DNA of 64,000 bases from Crambe crambe (lineage: Eukaryota; Porifera; Demospongiae; Poecilosclerida; Crambeidae). The DNA is taken from contig OZ004583.1 of NCBI GenBank assembly GCA_963924555.1, forward strand, positions 6,896,582 through 6,960,581. Direction: 5' to 3'. A program made the translations under genes and the position numbers. The notes beneath the pieces were generated by a model. That model was given only the letters and a program-made list of their open reading frames with translations. It was not told the origin of the DNA and ran no database searches. Shown in pieces: positions 24,396 through 37,100 of this stretch. Within the stretch, counting starts at the first letter, position 1, and each line of letters begins with the position of its first letter.

Positions 24396-24659
24396 CCTGG
24401 AATTCTCCAGAAAAGTGACGATTATGATGCACATCTTTAAATAATAATTAAAATTACAGGAAACATGGAGTAAAAGGGACAGAACTACAGCAATATAGTA
24501 AATGACAATCATGCCTGCTTATTATTGAAGCATGTAGCTAACTATAGCTATGTACATTAATTTCTCCAAGGATATGGCTGCAATGCCCCCAAAACCAGTC
24601 ATTATCCTTATGATTTTCTGTGACTTTGACTTTTATTTTCCAACTCTCTCAGCTCTCTT

Positions 24660-24741
24660 CAGCCAGCAGATCAGACGCCCAGCCACGCCCCCTTCTCGTC
24701 ATCCGCGCGCGATGACGTAATCTACTCTATAGCCGCTGTTA
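24660..24741 (+). promoter_or_regulatory. Promoter region of receptor gene A5
   Basis: CCACGCCCCC, CCGCGCGCGA and TGACGTAA (24713-24720) again precede the gene, here only 22 bp from the start codon because about 35 bp present before A3 (CCCCACCCACCTTGCAAATG and neighbours) is missing. Confidence 0.45.
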
Positions 24742-27700
24742 ATGAATCCGGCCGTAATGAAAGTCTCAAGCTATCATTATGCAGAAGTCAAACTCATCCT
24801 CATATCACTGCCTTTTATCTTGAGAGGATTAACACAAGGTCAGAACAAGCTCCTAGTGCTAATAGCTAGCTAATTTCTTTTATTATTGCAGCTCGTCCAA
24901 TCCTAACATTGGATTCCACCATATCTTCCCATGGAATGGTTTGTCCTCAGGCAACTTTCAACTGTAGTGCTACAGATTTGCCATCTACCACACTGAGGTG
25001 GTTCATCAACGATGACATCATTGCATCCTATCCATATGATCCCAATCACCAATTCCCACGAAATATCGAGTCAATGTCGACCCATGGAGTGACAGTTCGC
25101 ATACTTCAAGCATACTTCAGTGCCTCTAGCATGGACCGTGCTAGCTTTCACTCAACTCTGAGTGGTAATCTCTCAGTCATCAGAGAGATGGGGGGACACA
25201 GCATCAGTTGTGGTAGTACAGGCACTAAAAGTAACAATGTTGATCTGGACTCTATACTAATTAGAGGTATGTATAATGCATGCCTGGGTAAGAGGTTAAG
25301 CTGTAATGTCATTGAGTATAACAGCATGCTGATTTTAGCTATTTTGTTATGTTATAAATCCTGTATTTCATCCCTATAAAGAATTATGAGAACTTGCTCT
25401 TGGGGAAGCCTTGTTAGCTACAGTGATACAATAATAAGATAAATAATATATTTTTTGGAGTGTCCTACGCCACCCCTCCCCTTTTAGCTAACTATCGTAA
25501 GTTACGGAAGCTTAACGGCACAGATAGGCTTGCGTGGTCTTTGAAATTTTTTTTCCAGTGCATGGATCAGAAAGGACCCCCCTTTTAAAATTCCTATAGA
25601 TCTGCACCTGTGCATGTATCATTAACATTGTCGTTCTTAGAATTTACGCTTCTTTCCATTAACACTAGTAATAATTCCCTCTCAGCCCCTCCTCCTGCCC
25701 CTCCCATCTCCTGCTTCCTCTCTTTCCTCGCTCAAAATCTATCGATCAGCTTCTCATGGTCTCCTTCCTTCACCTCCCAACATGACGTAGAGAAATACCA
25801 TGTATCAGTCACCCCTAGCCTTCGTTACAGTGAACAGGATGTTTCTCCCAGTGTGGATTATCACTCCCCTGGACTCATTTTAGGGACGACTTATTCTTTC
25901 ATGGTCAGTGCCTACAACTGCGGAAATCAAGAAGGGACAAGGGACACATATATTGTCCAACCGCAAGGTAATCATGCATGATGGTCATTCTGGCTAAGTA
26001 GCTAATAGCTAGCCATGCACTGCTAAACTATAGCTATATGTTGCAGTTTTTTAAATATCAGCAGTATGTACAATAATAATGATGGTATAGTTTACTGCAT
26101 GTAGCTATATCCACAATAGCTAAACACACTGTACCCATAGTTGACTCATAACCTCAGCCCCCAAAGGCTTTCTGAATGCAAAATAGTCAATTAATGATAT
26201 CTTGTTTTGGATAAAGTAGTGTTTACGGTGAGCTCTTCCTTGTGGTGTAACTAGAAATCTAGACAGGCTAGACTAAAGCGAAACGAGTGAGTAGCTAGAG
26301 GCAGGCTCTTAGCTAACTATGCAACAGCTATATTTCACAGTAGGTTTAGCTATCAAAATTCTTAGACTTAGCGACAAGTATAATATTAGTTAAGAGAGGC
26401 AAAAATTACAGAACATTAGTGAAATACATAGCGCAGGGCGCATGGCCCACCACAAAGAGGAAATAACATGACCAAGGGAGGAGCATACTTCAAATTGGGT
26501 CAAAGTACAATAAAGTGAGTGAACAAGTAGAGATATTAACCTTGTGTGTTTGCTCATGATATAGATTATTAGCTACTATCGAGGATCGTGTACAGCTACA
26601 ACTAGTAGTTGGTCAGGTCATGTGACTGATGTTCACCGAAGGCCTGATTTTTCACTGACGTATAATGATTGACAAATTGTGCATGCCACAAAATAAAATA
26701 ATCCCAACATTATCAATTTCAGCATGCAGCAACTGATGTGCTAGCTACGTATTTTGTTCACTATGCACTCTACCCAAAATTGATATTATTTTTGGTTTGC
26801 ATCATCTTGTGAAGGTAGTATACATTGCCTTGCCCATTGATTAATACATGATCGATCCCCTGTTCACAGTAATTAGTATAATAATTTGATAGTACTTGAT
26901 CTTATGGAGCAGAAATTCAAAATGGAGTTATTGGTATCATTCTAAAGCTCTTAATATGCATGGTTTCTAAATAAAATTTGTACACCATTTTGTTCCTGAG
27001 TTATACTTAATTGAATTTTACATCTCATGTACATCTTTCTCAAGTACTATCACATTTTATAGCATCTTCCATACCAACTACTACTGAAATCAAAGCAAGC
27101 CTGTTTTATAACAATTCCACAAACTTTTCACTTTCAACAAATTGGAATATCCATCAAAATGTGAATTATCTAACTAGCTATGATTTGATCTTGTTCGTAA
27201 TAATGTGTATTTTACAGAAAAATCCTGACTCTATGAAATGCAAATATGTTGTGAACTTCACTTTAAGACTGCTGGAGAATAAAAGGAATGACACTGTTTA
27301 TTTAAAGCACTTTTCTTCCAGATCTGATATCTGTAGCAATGGTAGATGTTCTATTTCTCTTTCCTTGCTCATTTCAAATGAGAGTTACACACTGATACTC
27401 CTTGCTGACAGCATGTTCTATCGATCTGTTACACCTACCATTCCTGCGATGGTCTTTGGTAAGCATGCAGCAATCACATTGGTTAGCTATGCTCTGACAT
27501 TAATTTTTTCACCCCTCCCAACCAAATTGAATAGCTATAGCTACTCAGCTGCCTGTGATTAACATGTGGTTCTCCCTCACTAGGTGGTTCAAGTCATTAT
27601 TACTTGAGGTATTATTACCTAATGGAGAGGACAAGATGTATACCAATCGCCATATGTTCCAGTCCTATGGAACTAGATGGATGCACTATTCAGTATGGAA

Positions 27701-28568
27701 CTGATCCATTTTATAACATGCTGAGTCAACCCATTCAGGTTCCCCTCAATTCCCCAAAAGTCTTGCCAGCAATGAAGGAGAATACAACATACTATCACCA
27801 TGTGACTGTAATTGACAACTCCACTACAGTTGCCTTGAGGAGCATTCATAAAGCAGGAAATTGTGAAGAATCTTCTGATGTAAATCAAATAGCTAGCTAA
27901 AGCTAGTGCATTAGTGAAATTTCATAGAGTAACTAGCTATCTTTGCTCCATGCCTGAGAAATCTATTAGCTAGCTGTAGCAAATGCAAGCTTTTAATTCT
28001 TGTTGACATCTATCTTCTTTTCATAGGGATGGAAAACTGGTTTCTTTGCAATCCTTTTCCTATCAGTATGCTTATTCGTCATCATCGTGTCGATATCACT
28101 CTTCATAAAATGTGATGTCATAGTCTTAATTACAGGGGTCCCTCTAATCTTATCCTAACCATCTTTAGGGACCCAAAAAGTGTCCTGATTGGGAGGGTCT
28201 CACTTCAGAGGTCAAGATTAGCAGGAACTCACTTTTTTAAATACTTATTCAAAGCTACTGACTTGAATTATACTCTTTCAGATAAAAAGAAACTTAAGCG
28301 AAAAAATATCACTCAGTTGAACACTTTTGGAGTTACTGTTCCATCCCACCAGCCTTATGAAGAAGGTAGGGAAGCAGAAACCACGGGATCATCCTTACGA
28401 TCTCTGAGGCCTGTGATCACGACGACTGAGTCTAAAAGTGAGGAGCTACAAGAGAAGCACACTTATGACATGCTTCATATCCCAAACTATGAGAATAACG
28501 ATATAGATGATATTAGCACAAGTATAGATAACACGCTGTACCTGGAGCACGAATATGAATGTACATAG
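24742..28568 (+). CDS. Receptor A5: Ig-FN3-FN3-like membrane protein
   Basis: Exons: 24742-24838, 24892-25266, 25686-25967, 27063-27160, 27218-27458, 27584-27879, 28027-28111, 28282-28568; 586 aa. The exon 4 donor is GTGAAT where sister genes have GTGAGT. Intron 3 lacks the CAGTGGCGG MITE (empty site kept) but has a private 305-bp insert. Intron 7 is 170 bp because of a one-base loss (GGGGTCCCTC), so here read-through would shift frame, unlike A1 and A3. The tail is two residues shorter (DISTSIDNTLYLEHEYECT). Confidence 0.85.
26220..26524. mobile_element. 305-bp insertion in intron 3 of A5
   Basis: Relative to A1 (GATAAAGTAGAGATATT) A5 has 305 extra bases between two copies of AAGTAG (26214-26219, 26525-26530), a 6-bp target duplication. 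The ends (TGTTTACGGTGAG and GTGAGTGAAC) show at most a weak inverted match. No coding content; type undetermined. Confidence 0.6.
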
Positions 28569-28672
28569 CTAGCTAGTTTATATTATTTTTTTCATACACA
28601 CACGTAGACGGTTACTATATTATTAGACTCATCAGCATTGATACATAGCTATAATAATATAAAATTAGACTC

Positions 28673-28678
28673 AATAAA
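28673..28678 (+). promoter_or_regulatory. Candidate poly(A) signal of A5
   Basis: AATAAA 105 bp after the A5 stop and 102 bp before the B6 start. Confidence 0.5.
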
Positions 28679-29563
28679 CAATCAAGCAGTACAATAATTA
28701 TGTGCAGAATGAGCTCATCCTAATCGCGTGCGCAGCTGCTAGCCCTGGCATGATCTGTAACTAGTTGATAACTGGCGCAATGATGAGAGGTTCCAACGAT
28801 TATCATGCAGTTGAACTCATAGTCATGCTACTGCCCCTTATCTTGAAAGGAAAACTGCAAGGTATGGAAATGCTGAGCTGGTGAAGATGTAGTTACTGCA
28901 GCATAAAAATGCTCTGTTTTGTATAATTTTGTAGCTCATCCTATTTTGAATACTATATCTTCCCATGGAATGGTTTGTCCTCAGGCAACTTTCAACTGTA
29001 CTGCTACAGATTTACCATCCACCACACTGAGGTGGTTCATCAATGATGACATCATCGCATCCTATCCATATGATCCCAGTCACGAATTCCCACGAAATAT
29101 CCAGTCAATGTCGACCCATAGAGTGACGATTTGCATACTTCAAGCATCCTTCAATGCCTCTAGCATGGACACTGCTAACTTTTACTCAATTCTGAGTGGT
29201 AATCTCTCAGTGATCAGAGAGATGGGAGGACACAACATCAGTTGTGGTAGTACAGGCACTAAAAGTAACAGTTTTGATCTGGACTCAATACTAATTAGAG
29301 GTATGTATAATGTGCAATAATAGCATAGCTGTAATGTGTAATTGAGTATTTTTACATAAGGTAAAGGGGGTATTTCGAATGGTGGTTAATTCCATATTGT
29401 TCAAACTACTGAGACTTCTGAGCTCAATGTTGGAGGATATAGCTAATCTAGTAGAATATGTCTTTCAAAATGGAGCTCATGAGCTCGAAGAGTTTTGATA
29501 CTTTGGAATAGCCCCACTTTACTATTTCACAATCCTGCTATGTTGTTATGAAAACTTAATACT

Positions 29564-30622
29564 CAGTCTACGCTAAGACCACGGTATTGGGCTGACCACT
29601 TCCGGTTGAGATGCAGCAGGCTACAAGGCGGGAAAATGGAGGCAAAACTGAGGCAATTTGTATTTTGATATTTTTGACAGTTATAGATCGTTAGAGTTCA
29701 TATAATTTATCAACCATAGAGAGTAATAAACAAAGTTTCTTTTACAATAAATCAATCTAGTCTAGTGCCAACTTGAGGGCAGGAGAGATCTCGGATATAC
29801 AGGTCACAATTCCTGTACTCGATGACTTCAGTTGACTGCACAGCAAGGAGCCAACTGTAGCCAGGGCTCCATCTCTTGACAGGTGATAGTAGGAAGGTTC
29901 TTGAACACAATATCAGATATTCAAACCACTGGTTCCTTGAGAGTCCAGGATAGATGGCATCAAAAAATGGCTAAATCGGTCGTCTTTGAACTAGATATTG
30001 TGGACCACACAGACTACTCTAGCTAACTAGGACTTATCAATAGTTACTTTCACATTAACTCTACTAAGCACACAGTTTTCACCTTTACTAATCAAACGCT
30101 AGGTAAAATATAGCCTGTTCTATTGAAGAGACTCTATCGACCACCTCGATTTCAGTAGACTGCACAAGTAGGAGCCAAGGGTCGTTGCACGAAGAAACTG
30201 GCTCCACAGGCTAATTGGAGGCCTGACCTAAGTCTAAATGACCTTTTTCAACCAGTAGACCATTACCCGATGAAAATATAGACATGAGAAAACCAATATA
30301 TAATGAAACATTAGGTGAACTTTGGTCAAGTTGCGTGGGTGTTGGGCAATATTTTGGCGACCGCAAACATGAATAAAGGTTCGATTGCAATGACCTAATC
30401 AAGTGAGATGATACCACAGAACTTCAGGAGCAGGATGATTCAGAATATGAAGATAGCTGGAACCCTCAGAGGCTTCAGACATCTCTGCTGTACTTTGGCT
30501 TGTTCGCATATGTGATACAATAATCTAACGTGTGAATTATTAGTAATGATATTCATGCTTGTTGATTGCTGTTAATAGTACATTCCACAATCACTACCAT
30601 ACCGTGGTCTTAGTGTAGACTG
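29564..30622. mobile_element. 1.06-kb DNA element with CAGTCTAC ends in intron 2 of B6
   Basis: Left end CAGTCTACGCTAAGACCACG and right end CGTGGTCTTAGTGTAGACTG are inverted with one mismatch over about 24 bp. TACT is repeated on both sides (29560-29563, 30623-30626). B2 has the uninterrupted AATACTCTTGGGGGAG. No transposase found. Confidence 0.8.
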
Positions 30623-30759
30623 TACTCTTGGGGGAGATAATACAATATTGGATTTACATAAATAAGAATATCCTTTTGGAATGGCCTACTCTACAATAAC
30701 AATGTGGTTACTGTCGCGTATACATCTTGAAGTTTAATTTCATTATTACACCAGCTAAC

Positions 30760-32889
30760 CTTAGATAATTAGACTACGTACACAGGATTGGAAACAGCTC
30801 ACGTGCGCCCATTATGCTAATACAAATCGTTGCGGACGATCCGTGTTGCTATGCGCGAAGGAAAATTGGAAATTTATTCCTTGTTTCTCGAGTATACTTT
30901 TCATGAAAGGAGAATAAACTGGTGAGTTTTAGCATCAAATAAAGGGCTACTTTACAGAGTATGTTCCAGGGATGTGAAATATGTTTCTTAAGTATAGTTA
31001 GTTTGCTCATAAAATAGTTTTCCATGAAGATTTTTATCACCCTAGCAACGGATAAAGTTTTTTTCTTCTTTCATTGCAAAGGCATAATTCCTGTGTCCTT
31101 TTAATGAAGTTTATGTTATTGAGTGATGCTTGCCATACGGAATGGTGTGCATAATATATGTTTTTGTCCTGAATCTTTGATGCTTTCTGGCTTTTTCTGT
31201 GTTTGGAGGTGTATATTTTTGCTTTCTTTCACACAAACGGCACTGTTGCATGAGCAATGAAATTTTGCTGACTGATAAAGTTAGTGCTGCAGTTTGGAAT
31301 AGCATCAATCCCATAAGCTGCAGTGACCAAAATTATAGCTAATGTACATGCTAACTTATCCACATTGATTTATTAGTTACAGCTATGCCAAGGAGGAAAA
31401 AAGCAAACTGTGTGTCAAAAAACATGGAAGTAAGAACATTCTCAAGGTGCCATTATCTTCAAGTCCTGCTTCTAGTATCAGTGATCTTTCAATCACCCTG
31501 GACAGACTTCCATCTAAATGGGTCAGATTGAAAGAGCCCAACCTCACCTTGGTGAAACTCTCAAAATGCCCAAATTCCACAGCAGTTTGTTCACTCTTTA
31601 GTGTTACCATATCATCAAAATTAAGCTAGTATATCAGCAGTAGAAACTTTATAATTATAAAATTATAATACCTACATAATAATTAATTTTATGATAATCT
31701 ATTGAGGGTCTTAGTAGTCTTCCTTATGCCCTTGGTTTTCTGGGTCAATTTCTTAGCTACTTGCCATTTTGAGCTAGCAAAAGCAAAGCCTCGTGTGGTG
31801 ATCCAAAGGTCCACTATCATTTCAATCACCTTGCTCTCCTCTTCATCCCAATCCTCAGAAATTTCAGACTATTTTTGTACATTCCTTCTTTAATACTTTT
31901 CTTAATGTTATCAATGGGCTTTATCAAATGATTCTGAACTTCTTTCTCCATCTCCACCATGAAACTATACATGGAGTTTGAAATGTGGAGTAATCTCCTA
32001 TCGACCAAGTCTATATCCAATCCTCTGATTCTTCATCATCATCATAGTAACAAATCATCAATATAACATATCAAATTTTCTTTCAAGGGTGAGAGGAACT
32101 TTTTAATCTCTTGTGCAGAGCCCTTGGGATGTACCCTGCTGCATACTGCAATGCATTACTCTCTTCGTAATCATAATCATGCTGGGAGGCGGAGCTGAGG
32201 TCACTTGAAATAGGGCAGTTATTAGGAATTACTCGTTCAAATAGCTAACACATCTGTAATTTTCTAGTACAGGAGGGGTGATTGCTATACCAGCTTGACA
32301 AAAAAAAGTCTTTTCAGATTTTCTGAAACTCTGTGGTGGTTCTAATTTTATGGTACTGCCCCCACATAATTCGTTGTGTTTTCTCTAAGGGATGAGGGTC
32401 AAGTAATTTTATTAGAAGCAATTCAACATTTTATAGCTTGAAGGATTTGTGCACCACTCAAGAGCTGCAGTAGCAATTTCTAGAAGAATTGTGTGGATGA
32501 GAGAACATCTTAGTTTTCACAATTTGTTGCAAAACTTGGACAATAATTCCACTAGGATCTATAGTTAAAGCAATTAAGCTCAATGAAGTGGTCATGTAAG
32601 CTTCAGTTAATAGCTAGCTAGCTAGGTCTCTAGCACTGTAAATTAGCAGTAGCCAGCTAGCTGATAGAGCTAGCTAGATCATAGCTAGGTCTCTTAGCAC
32701 TGGCTAGCCAATAACAACACAATTTTACCTTGTAAATCAGGTTTTCTCCAGCTATACAAGCACTAACAAGCCACACACTTAGAGAAACAAACCACACACT
32801 GTAAACAGCTGCAATAATTTGGCGCAACGCGCATGGTCCGCGCGCGAATAATTGTTTCCAATCCTGTGTACGTAGTCTAATTATCTAAG
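30760..32889. mobile_element. 2.1-kb DNA transposon with perfect 37-bp ends in intron 2 of B6
   Basis: The ends CTTAGATAATTAGACTACGT... and their exact inverted copy (last 20 bases ACGTAGTCTAATTATCTAAG) match over 37 bp. AGCTAAC is repeated on both sides (30753-30759, 32890-32896). B10 keeps the empty site ACCAGCTAACTAATC near 55436. Perfect ends mean a recent jump. Inside are broken ORFs: on plus about 31440-31626 (SISDLSITLDRLPSKW) and on minus about 32020-31700 (a KEVQNHLIKPIDNIKK stretch). I do not recognise the transposase family. Confidence 0.85.
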
Positions 32890-34779
32890 AGCTAACTAAT
32901 CATTATTATTTTCCCTCAGCCCCTCCTTCGGCCCCTCCCATCTCCTGCTTTCTCTCATTCCTCACTCAAAATCTATCAATCAGCTTCACCTTCCTTCACC
33001 TACCAACATGACGTAGAGAAATACCATGTATCAGTGAGTCCTAGCCTTCATCACAGCGAACAGGATGTGTTTCCCAGCATGGATTATCACTGCCCTGGAT
33101 TAATTTTAGAGACAACTTATTCCTTCACAGTCAGTGCCTACAACTGCAGAAATCAAGAAGGGACAAGGGACACATTTATTGTCCAACCACAGGGTAATTT
33201 TAGACTAATTAATCACAGTATGTGTGGATTAACAGCTCTCCTATACATTATATTATAGCTACTATAGCTATCTGATAATCTGCACAACCAGATCATTAAA
33301 AACTTAAGGCAATACATTTCTTATATGTAGCATCTTCCATACCCACTCCTAGTGAAATCAGAACAAGTTTATTCTATTATGATAGCAATTCCACAAGCTT
33401 TTCACTTTTAATGAATTGGAATCTCAATCAAAATGTGAGTTGATTGGCTAATAGACTGAGCTGCTTGTAATATCATGCAGATACTTTATGATTGTATATG
33501 TTTACAACAGAATCCCAATTTAAAGAGATGTGAATATGTTGTGAACTTCACTTTAAGACTACTGGAGAATAAAAGGAATGACACTCTATACTCAAAGCAC
33601 TTTTCTTCCAGATCTGACATCTGTAGCAATGGTAGATGTTCTATTTCTCTTTCCTTGCTCATTTCAAATGAGAGTTATATACACACTGATACTTCTTGCT
33701 GATAACACGTCTCTTAAACCTACCATTCCTGTAATGGTCTTTGGTAAGTAGCTAAAACTGTAGCTACATATAAATAGCTCTACCTTTTATAATCACCCTC
33801 TTCCCAACTTCCACACACTATAGATGGTTCAAGTCATTATTACTTGACGTATTATTACCTAATGGAGAGGACAAGATGTATACCGATCGCCATATGTTCC
33901 AGTCCTATGGAACTAGATGGATGCACTATTCAGTATGGAACTGTTATAACATGCTGAGTCAACCCATTCAGGCCCACCGAAAGTCTTGCCAGCAATGAAG
34001 AGGAATACAACATACTATCACCATGTGACTGTAATTGACAACTCCACTACAGTTGCCTTGAGGAGTGTTCACAAAACAGAAAATTGTGAAGAATCTGCTT
34101 ATGTAAATCATATAGTTTGTGCATTTCATAGAGCAATTATCTTTGCTCCATGCCTGAGAAATCTATTAGCTAGCTGTAGCAAATGTGCATGCTTTGATTC
34201 TTGTTGACTAGCTAGCTATCTTCTTTTTATAGGGATGGAAAACTGATTTATTCGTAATCCTTTTCCTATCAGTGTGCTTATTCGTCTTCATCGTGTCGAT
34301 ATCACTCTTCATAAAATGTGATGTCATAGTCTTAATTATAGGGGCTCCCTCTAATCTGATCCTAACCATCCTTGGGACCAATAAGTGTCCAGATTGGGAA
34401 GGTCTCACTTCAGAGGTCAAGATTAACAGGAACTCACTTTTTAAAATAATACTAATAATTTACTGACTTGAATTATACTCTTTCAGATAAAAAGAAACTT
34501 AACCGAAAAAATATCACTCAGTCGAACACTTTTGGAGTGACTGTTCCATCCCACCAGCCTTGTGAAGAAGGTAGGGAAGCAGAAACCATGGGTTCGTCTT
34601 TACGATCTCTGAGGCCTGTGATCACGACGACTGAGTCTAAAAGTGAGGAGTTACAAGAGAAGCACACTTATGACACTCTTCAGATCCCAAACTATGAGAA
34701 TAACGATATAGATGATAATAGCTTGAGTTTGGCCATAGATAACATGCTGTACCTGGAGCATGAATATGAATGTACATAG

Positions 34780-34978
34780 CTAGCAAACTAGCAATATGTT
34801 ATTTTTAATACACACTCATTTATGGTTAGCTACTATTAGGCTCATCAGCATTGATAAAAAATAGAAAACTCATAGAGTTCAATGCCCTGCTGTAATAAGC
34901 CTGTACAGTGTCTGGAAGCGTAATTACTAGGAGGGGGAGTCAGTTTTACATTATAGCTAGCTTCACCCATGCATATGT
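34780..34978. other. B6 downstream spacer
   Basis: Continues the conserved B-gene 3' flank (AGCCTGTACAGTGTCTGGAA) up to the point where the retrotransposon relic begins; the same junction is found after B10. Confidence 0.5.
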
Positions 34979-37012
34979 CCAAAGTCAAAGTCAAAGTCAA
35001 AGTTCATTGTAAAGGCCCAGTGGGCATATAGAGTACAGAATTAAAAGTAAGAGTTCAGAATAGGTTAGCTAAAGAACACAGGTAGCTAGTTAAACAGAGT
35101 TCAGTCAGAGTCAGTGACTACTGTATAGTATAACAAAATTAAAGTTAATAATTTAGCAAACTGACACAGGTAGTCAAATAGGACAGAGTCAGAGTCTGAA
35201 ACTGATGACAGTTCTTGCAAAAGTTCATCCGAGGTGAAGTTGGCATCTACATGTGTAGTGATGACATGAGCGAGCAGGTGGTCCCTTTGAACACTGACAT
35301 TTTCACACACCAGGCACGCAGATGTAGCATGGGAGGGGAAAGCGATCACACGTACCAAGTTCTTCAGCCCATCAACACATCTCTCACCGCCATCCAGTGC
35401 AAGGTCCCATAGCCTCGGCCATCCCACCTCGCTTTCAATCTTCGCCACGATGGCCATGTCCGCCCTACCAGCATGCTTGGTCAGCATCAGGCTGCGATCC
35501 TTCTTCTCGATTACCTCTTTAACCTCCCTAGGGCATGGATGAGGGCCAGCATCCTGGGTTAGCAAAGCTAAAATCTGTGCCAAAGTACTGCTCGAGTTCC
35601 CTGCACTCATGAACCAGGCAGATGGAGCTGATGTCATCAGAGAGAGAGAGAGAGAGTAAGGTCTGGGCACTCAGAGTATCACTATTCTCCAGGGCAGTAA
35701 TTTTGTCAAGGAACTTCAGTTTTCTCACCAGACACAGTGCTCTGGCAGTTCTCAGTCCGACCACGATAGAGGCTGGTGTGTTACAGTACCACTGTGGGAG
35801 TTTGAGGAGCCTCTTTGAGAGTTCCCCAAGGAAGGAGTTCAACATTTGGATGGAGTTTGGTGTCAGACACCAGTTCTCTGCACCATATAAGAGCACAGGT
35901 AGGATGCAGGTGTCCACAACAGACTTCCCCGACACAGGTGAGAGTTGCCCCTGGAAGAGACCCATGCTACCATAGGCAAAGAAAGACTTCCTGGCCTTCA
36001 AGATGTTGTAATCGATTGATGGTTTGGCCGAAAGGTCGTGGTGCCATTTGAAACCGAGGCATTTGGCAGAGCCCCTGGATGGCAGGGTTGTGTTCTCGAT
36101 CTCATAGACAGGGTGTGGGACGTTATTCTTCTGGGCAAAGGAGACAATCTCACATTTACTAGGATTTAGCTGGAGGAAGCTGTTCTTGCAAAATGCGTGG
36201 ACTTCAGTAATCTGCTCTTGAAGAGTGGTGGGTGATGTGGACAGGGTTCTGATATCATCAGCATGCAAGTAGGCACCACCGTACAACCTGTTCACACAGA
36301 GGCCCAAATCCGACGACTCCAAAGATGTCAGCAGCGGGTCCATCACAATATTAAAAAAAGTCAGGGAGAGGACTGCACACCTCTTTCAATAGGGAACACA
36401 CAAGATGAGACTCCATCGACACACACACAGCAAGTCCCATATGCATACCAGTCCTTGATAAGTCTCATGTTTTACCATTGATGCCAATTTGGAAAAGCCG
36501 ATTTAGCAGCACTGGGAACTCAACACTGTCGAATGCTTTCTGGAGATCGAGGAGACACATATGCACAGTGGACCCTTCATTTAGGTATCTCGCAATCAGC
36601 TCCTGGGATGCAAAGATGGCATCAGCACACCCGACGTGCTTACGGAAGGCTGACTGGTTAAGATGTGGGAAACCAGCTTCAGCAAGGCTAGCTTCCATTC
36701 TATGCAGAATCAGGATCTCCAGAAGTTTCGAAAGAACGGAATTCATAGTGATGCCACGATAGTTGGTGGTAAGAGTGGGGTCTCTCCCACCACCCTTGTA
36801 CACAGGGCAGATCAGGCCAGATTTGAACAGGGGGGGTATCTCTTCGAACTCCACAATGGAGTTAAACACCCCCAGAAGCCATAGGAGAAGCGTTTCCCCA
36901 CCCCACCTCAGGTGCTCAGCAATAATACCATCCGGACCCCCGGACTTCCCCAACTTCAGTTTGTTCACATCACCTTGCACCTCTTCGTGAAAGCAACACC
37001 AGAATGTACTGC
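34979..37012 (-). mobile_element. Non-LTR retrotransposon relic, copy 1
   Basis: Minus strand, 5'-truncated. From 36980 down it encodes reverse transcriptase: KLGKSGGPDGIIAEHL, YKGGGRDPTLTTNYRGI, QSAFRKHVGCADAIF, LDLQKAFDSV, then after a frame break the catalytic core HADDI (for the usual YADD) and CKNSFLQLNPSKCEI, then an RT C-terminal region (LLYGAENWCL) and a CxxC...HxxxxH zinc-like motif (CLVCENVSVQRDHLLAH). Breaks near 36465, 36346 and 35600 make it inactive. The 3' end has a short AGTCAA tandem (34979-35003), typical of a non-LTR tail. It sits between B6 and C7, and its 5' end abuts the C7 promoter. Confidence 0.85.
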
Positions 37013-37100
37013 GCCACTGCGCATGCGCATCGCGCGCGCGATATTCCGATTATTAGCCTTATAAGCTTACTGATAGTACTAGTTAGTGCAAGCTGGCGCC
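37013..37100 (+). promoter_or_regulatory. C7 promoter with NRF1-type palindrome
   Basis: TGCGCATGCGCA at 37018-37029 is followed by CGCGCGCGCGATATTCC and then the start codon at 37101. The same block precedes C11 (59792-59803). NRF1-type sites are common core promoter elements in animals; binding here is inferred. Confidence 0.5.

Larger units (their letters stand above)
28780..34779 (+). pseudogene. Receptor B6, disabled in the ectodomain
   Basis: All eight exons can be placed: 28780-28861, 28935-29300, 32920-33193, 33331-33434, 33511-33743, 33824-34102, 34233-34317, 34487-34779. Signal peptide and Ig exons are open. The FN3 exon has lost 8 bp, removing the SWS core Trp and shifting frame to a TGA at 33009-33011. 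Exon 5 has a 4-bp gain and a 9-bp loss, exon 6 losses of 7 and 10 bp. Transmembrane and tail exons remain intact (tail ends MLYLEHEYECT). Intron 2 carries two DNA transposons. At most an Ig-only secreted fragment could be made. Closest relative is B10, sharing the AATCCC start of exon 5 and SAYVNH at the end of exon 6. Confidence 0.8.

Noticed and set aside
35622-36051. Plus-strand ORFs over the retrotransposon relic
   Set aside because: Shadows of the minus-strand reverse transcriptase frame.
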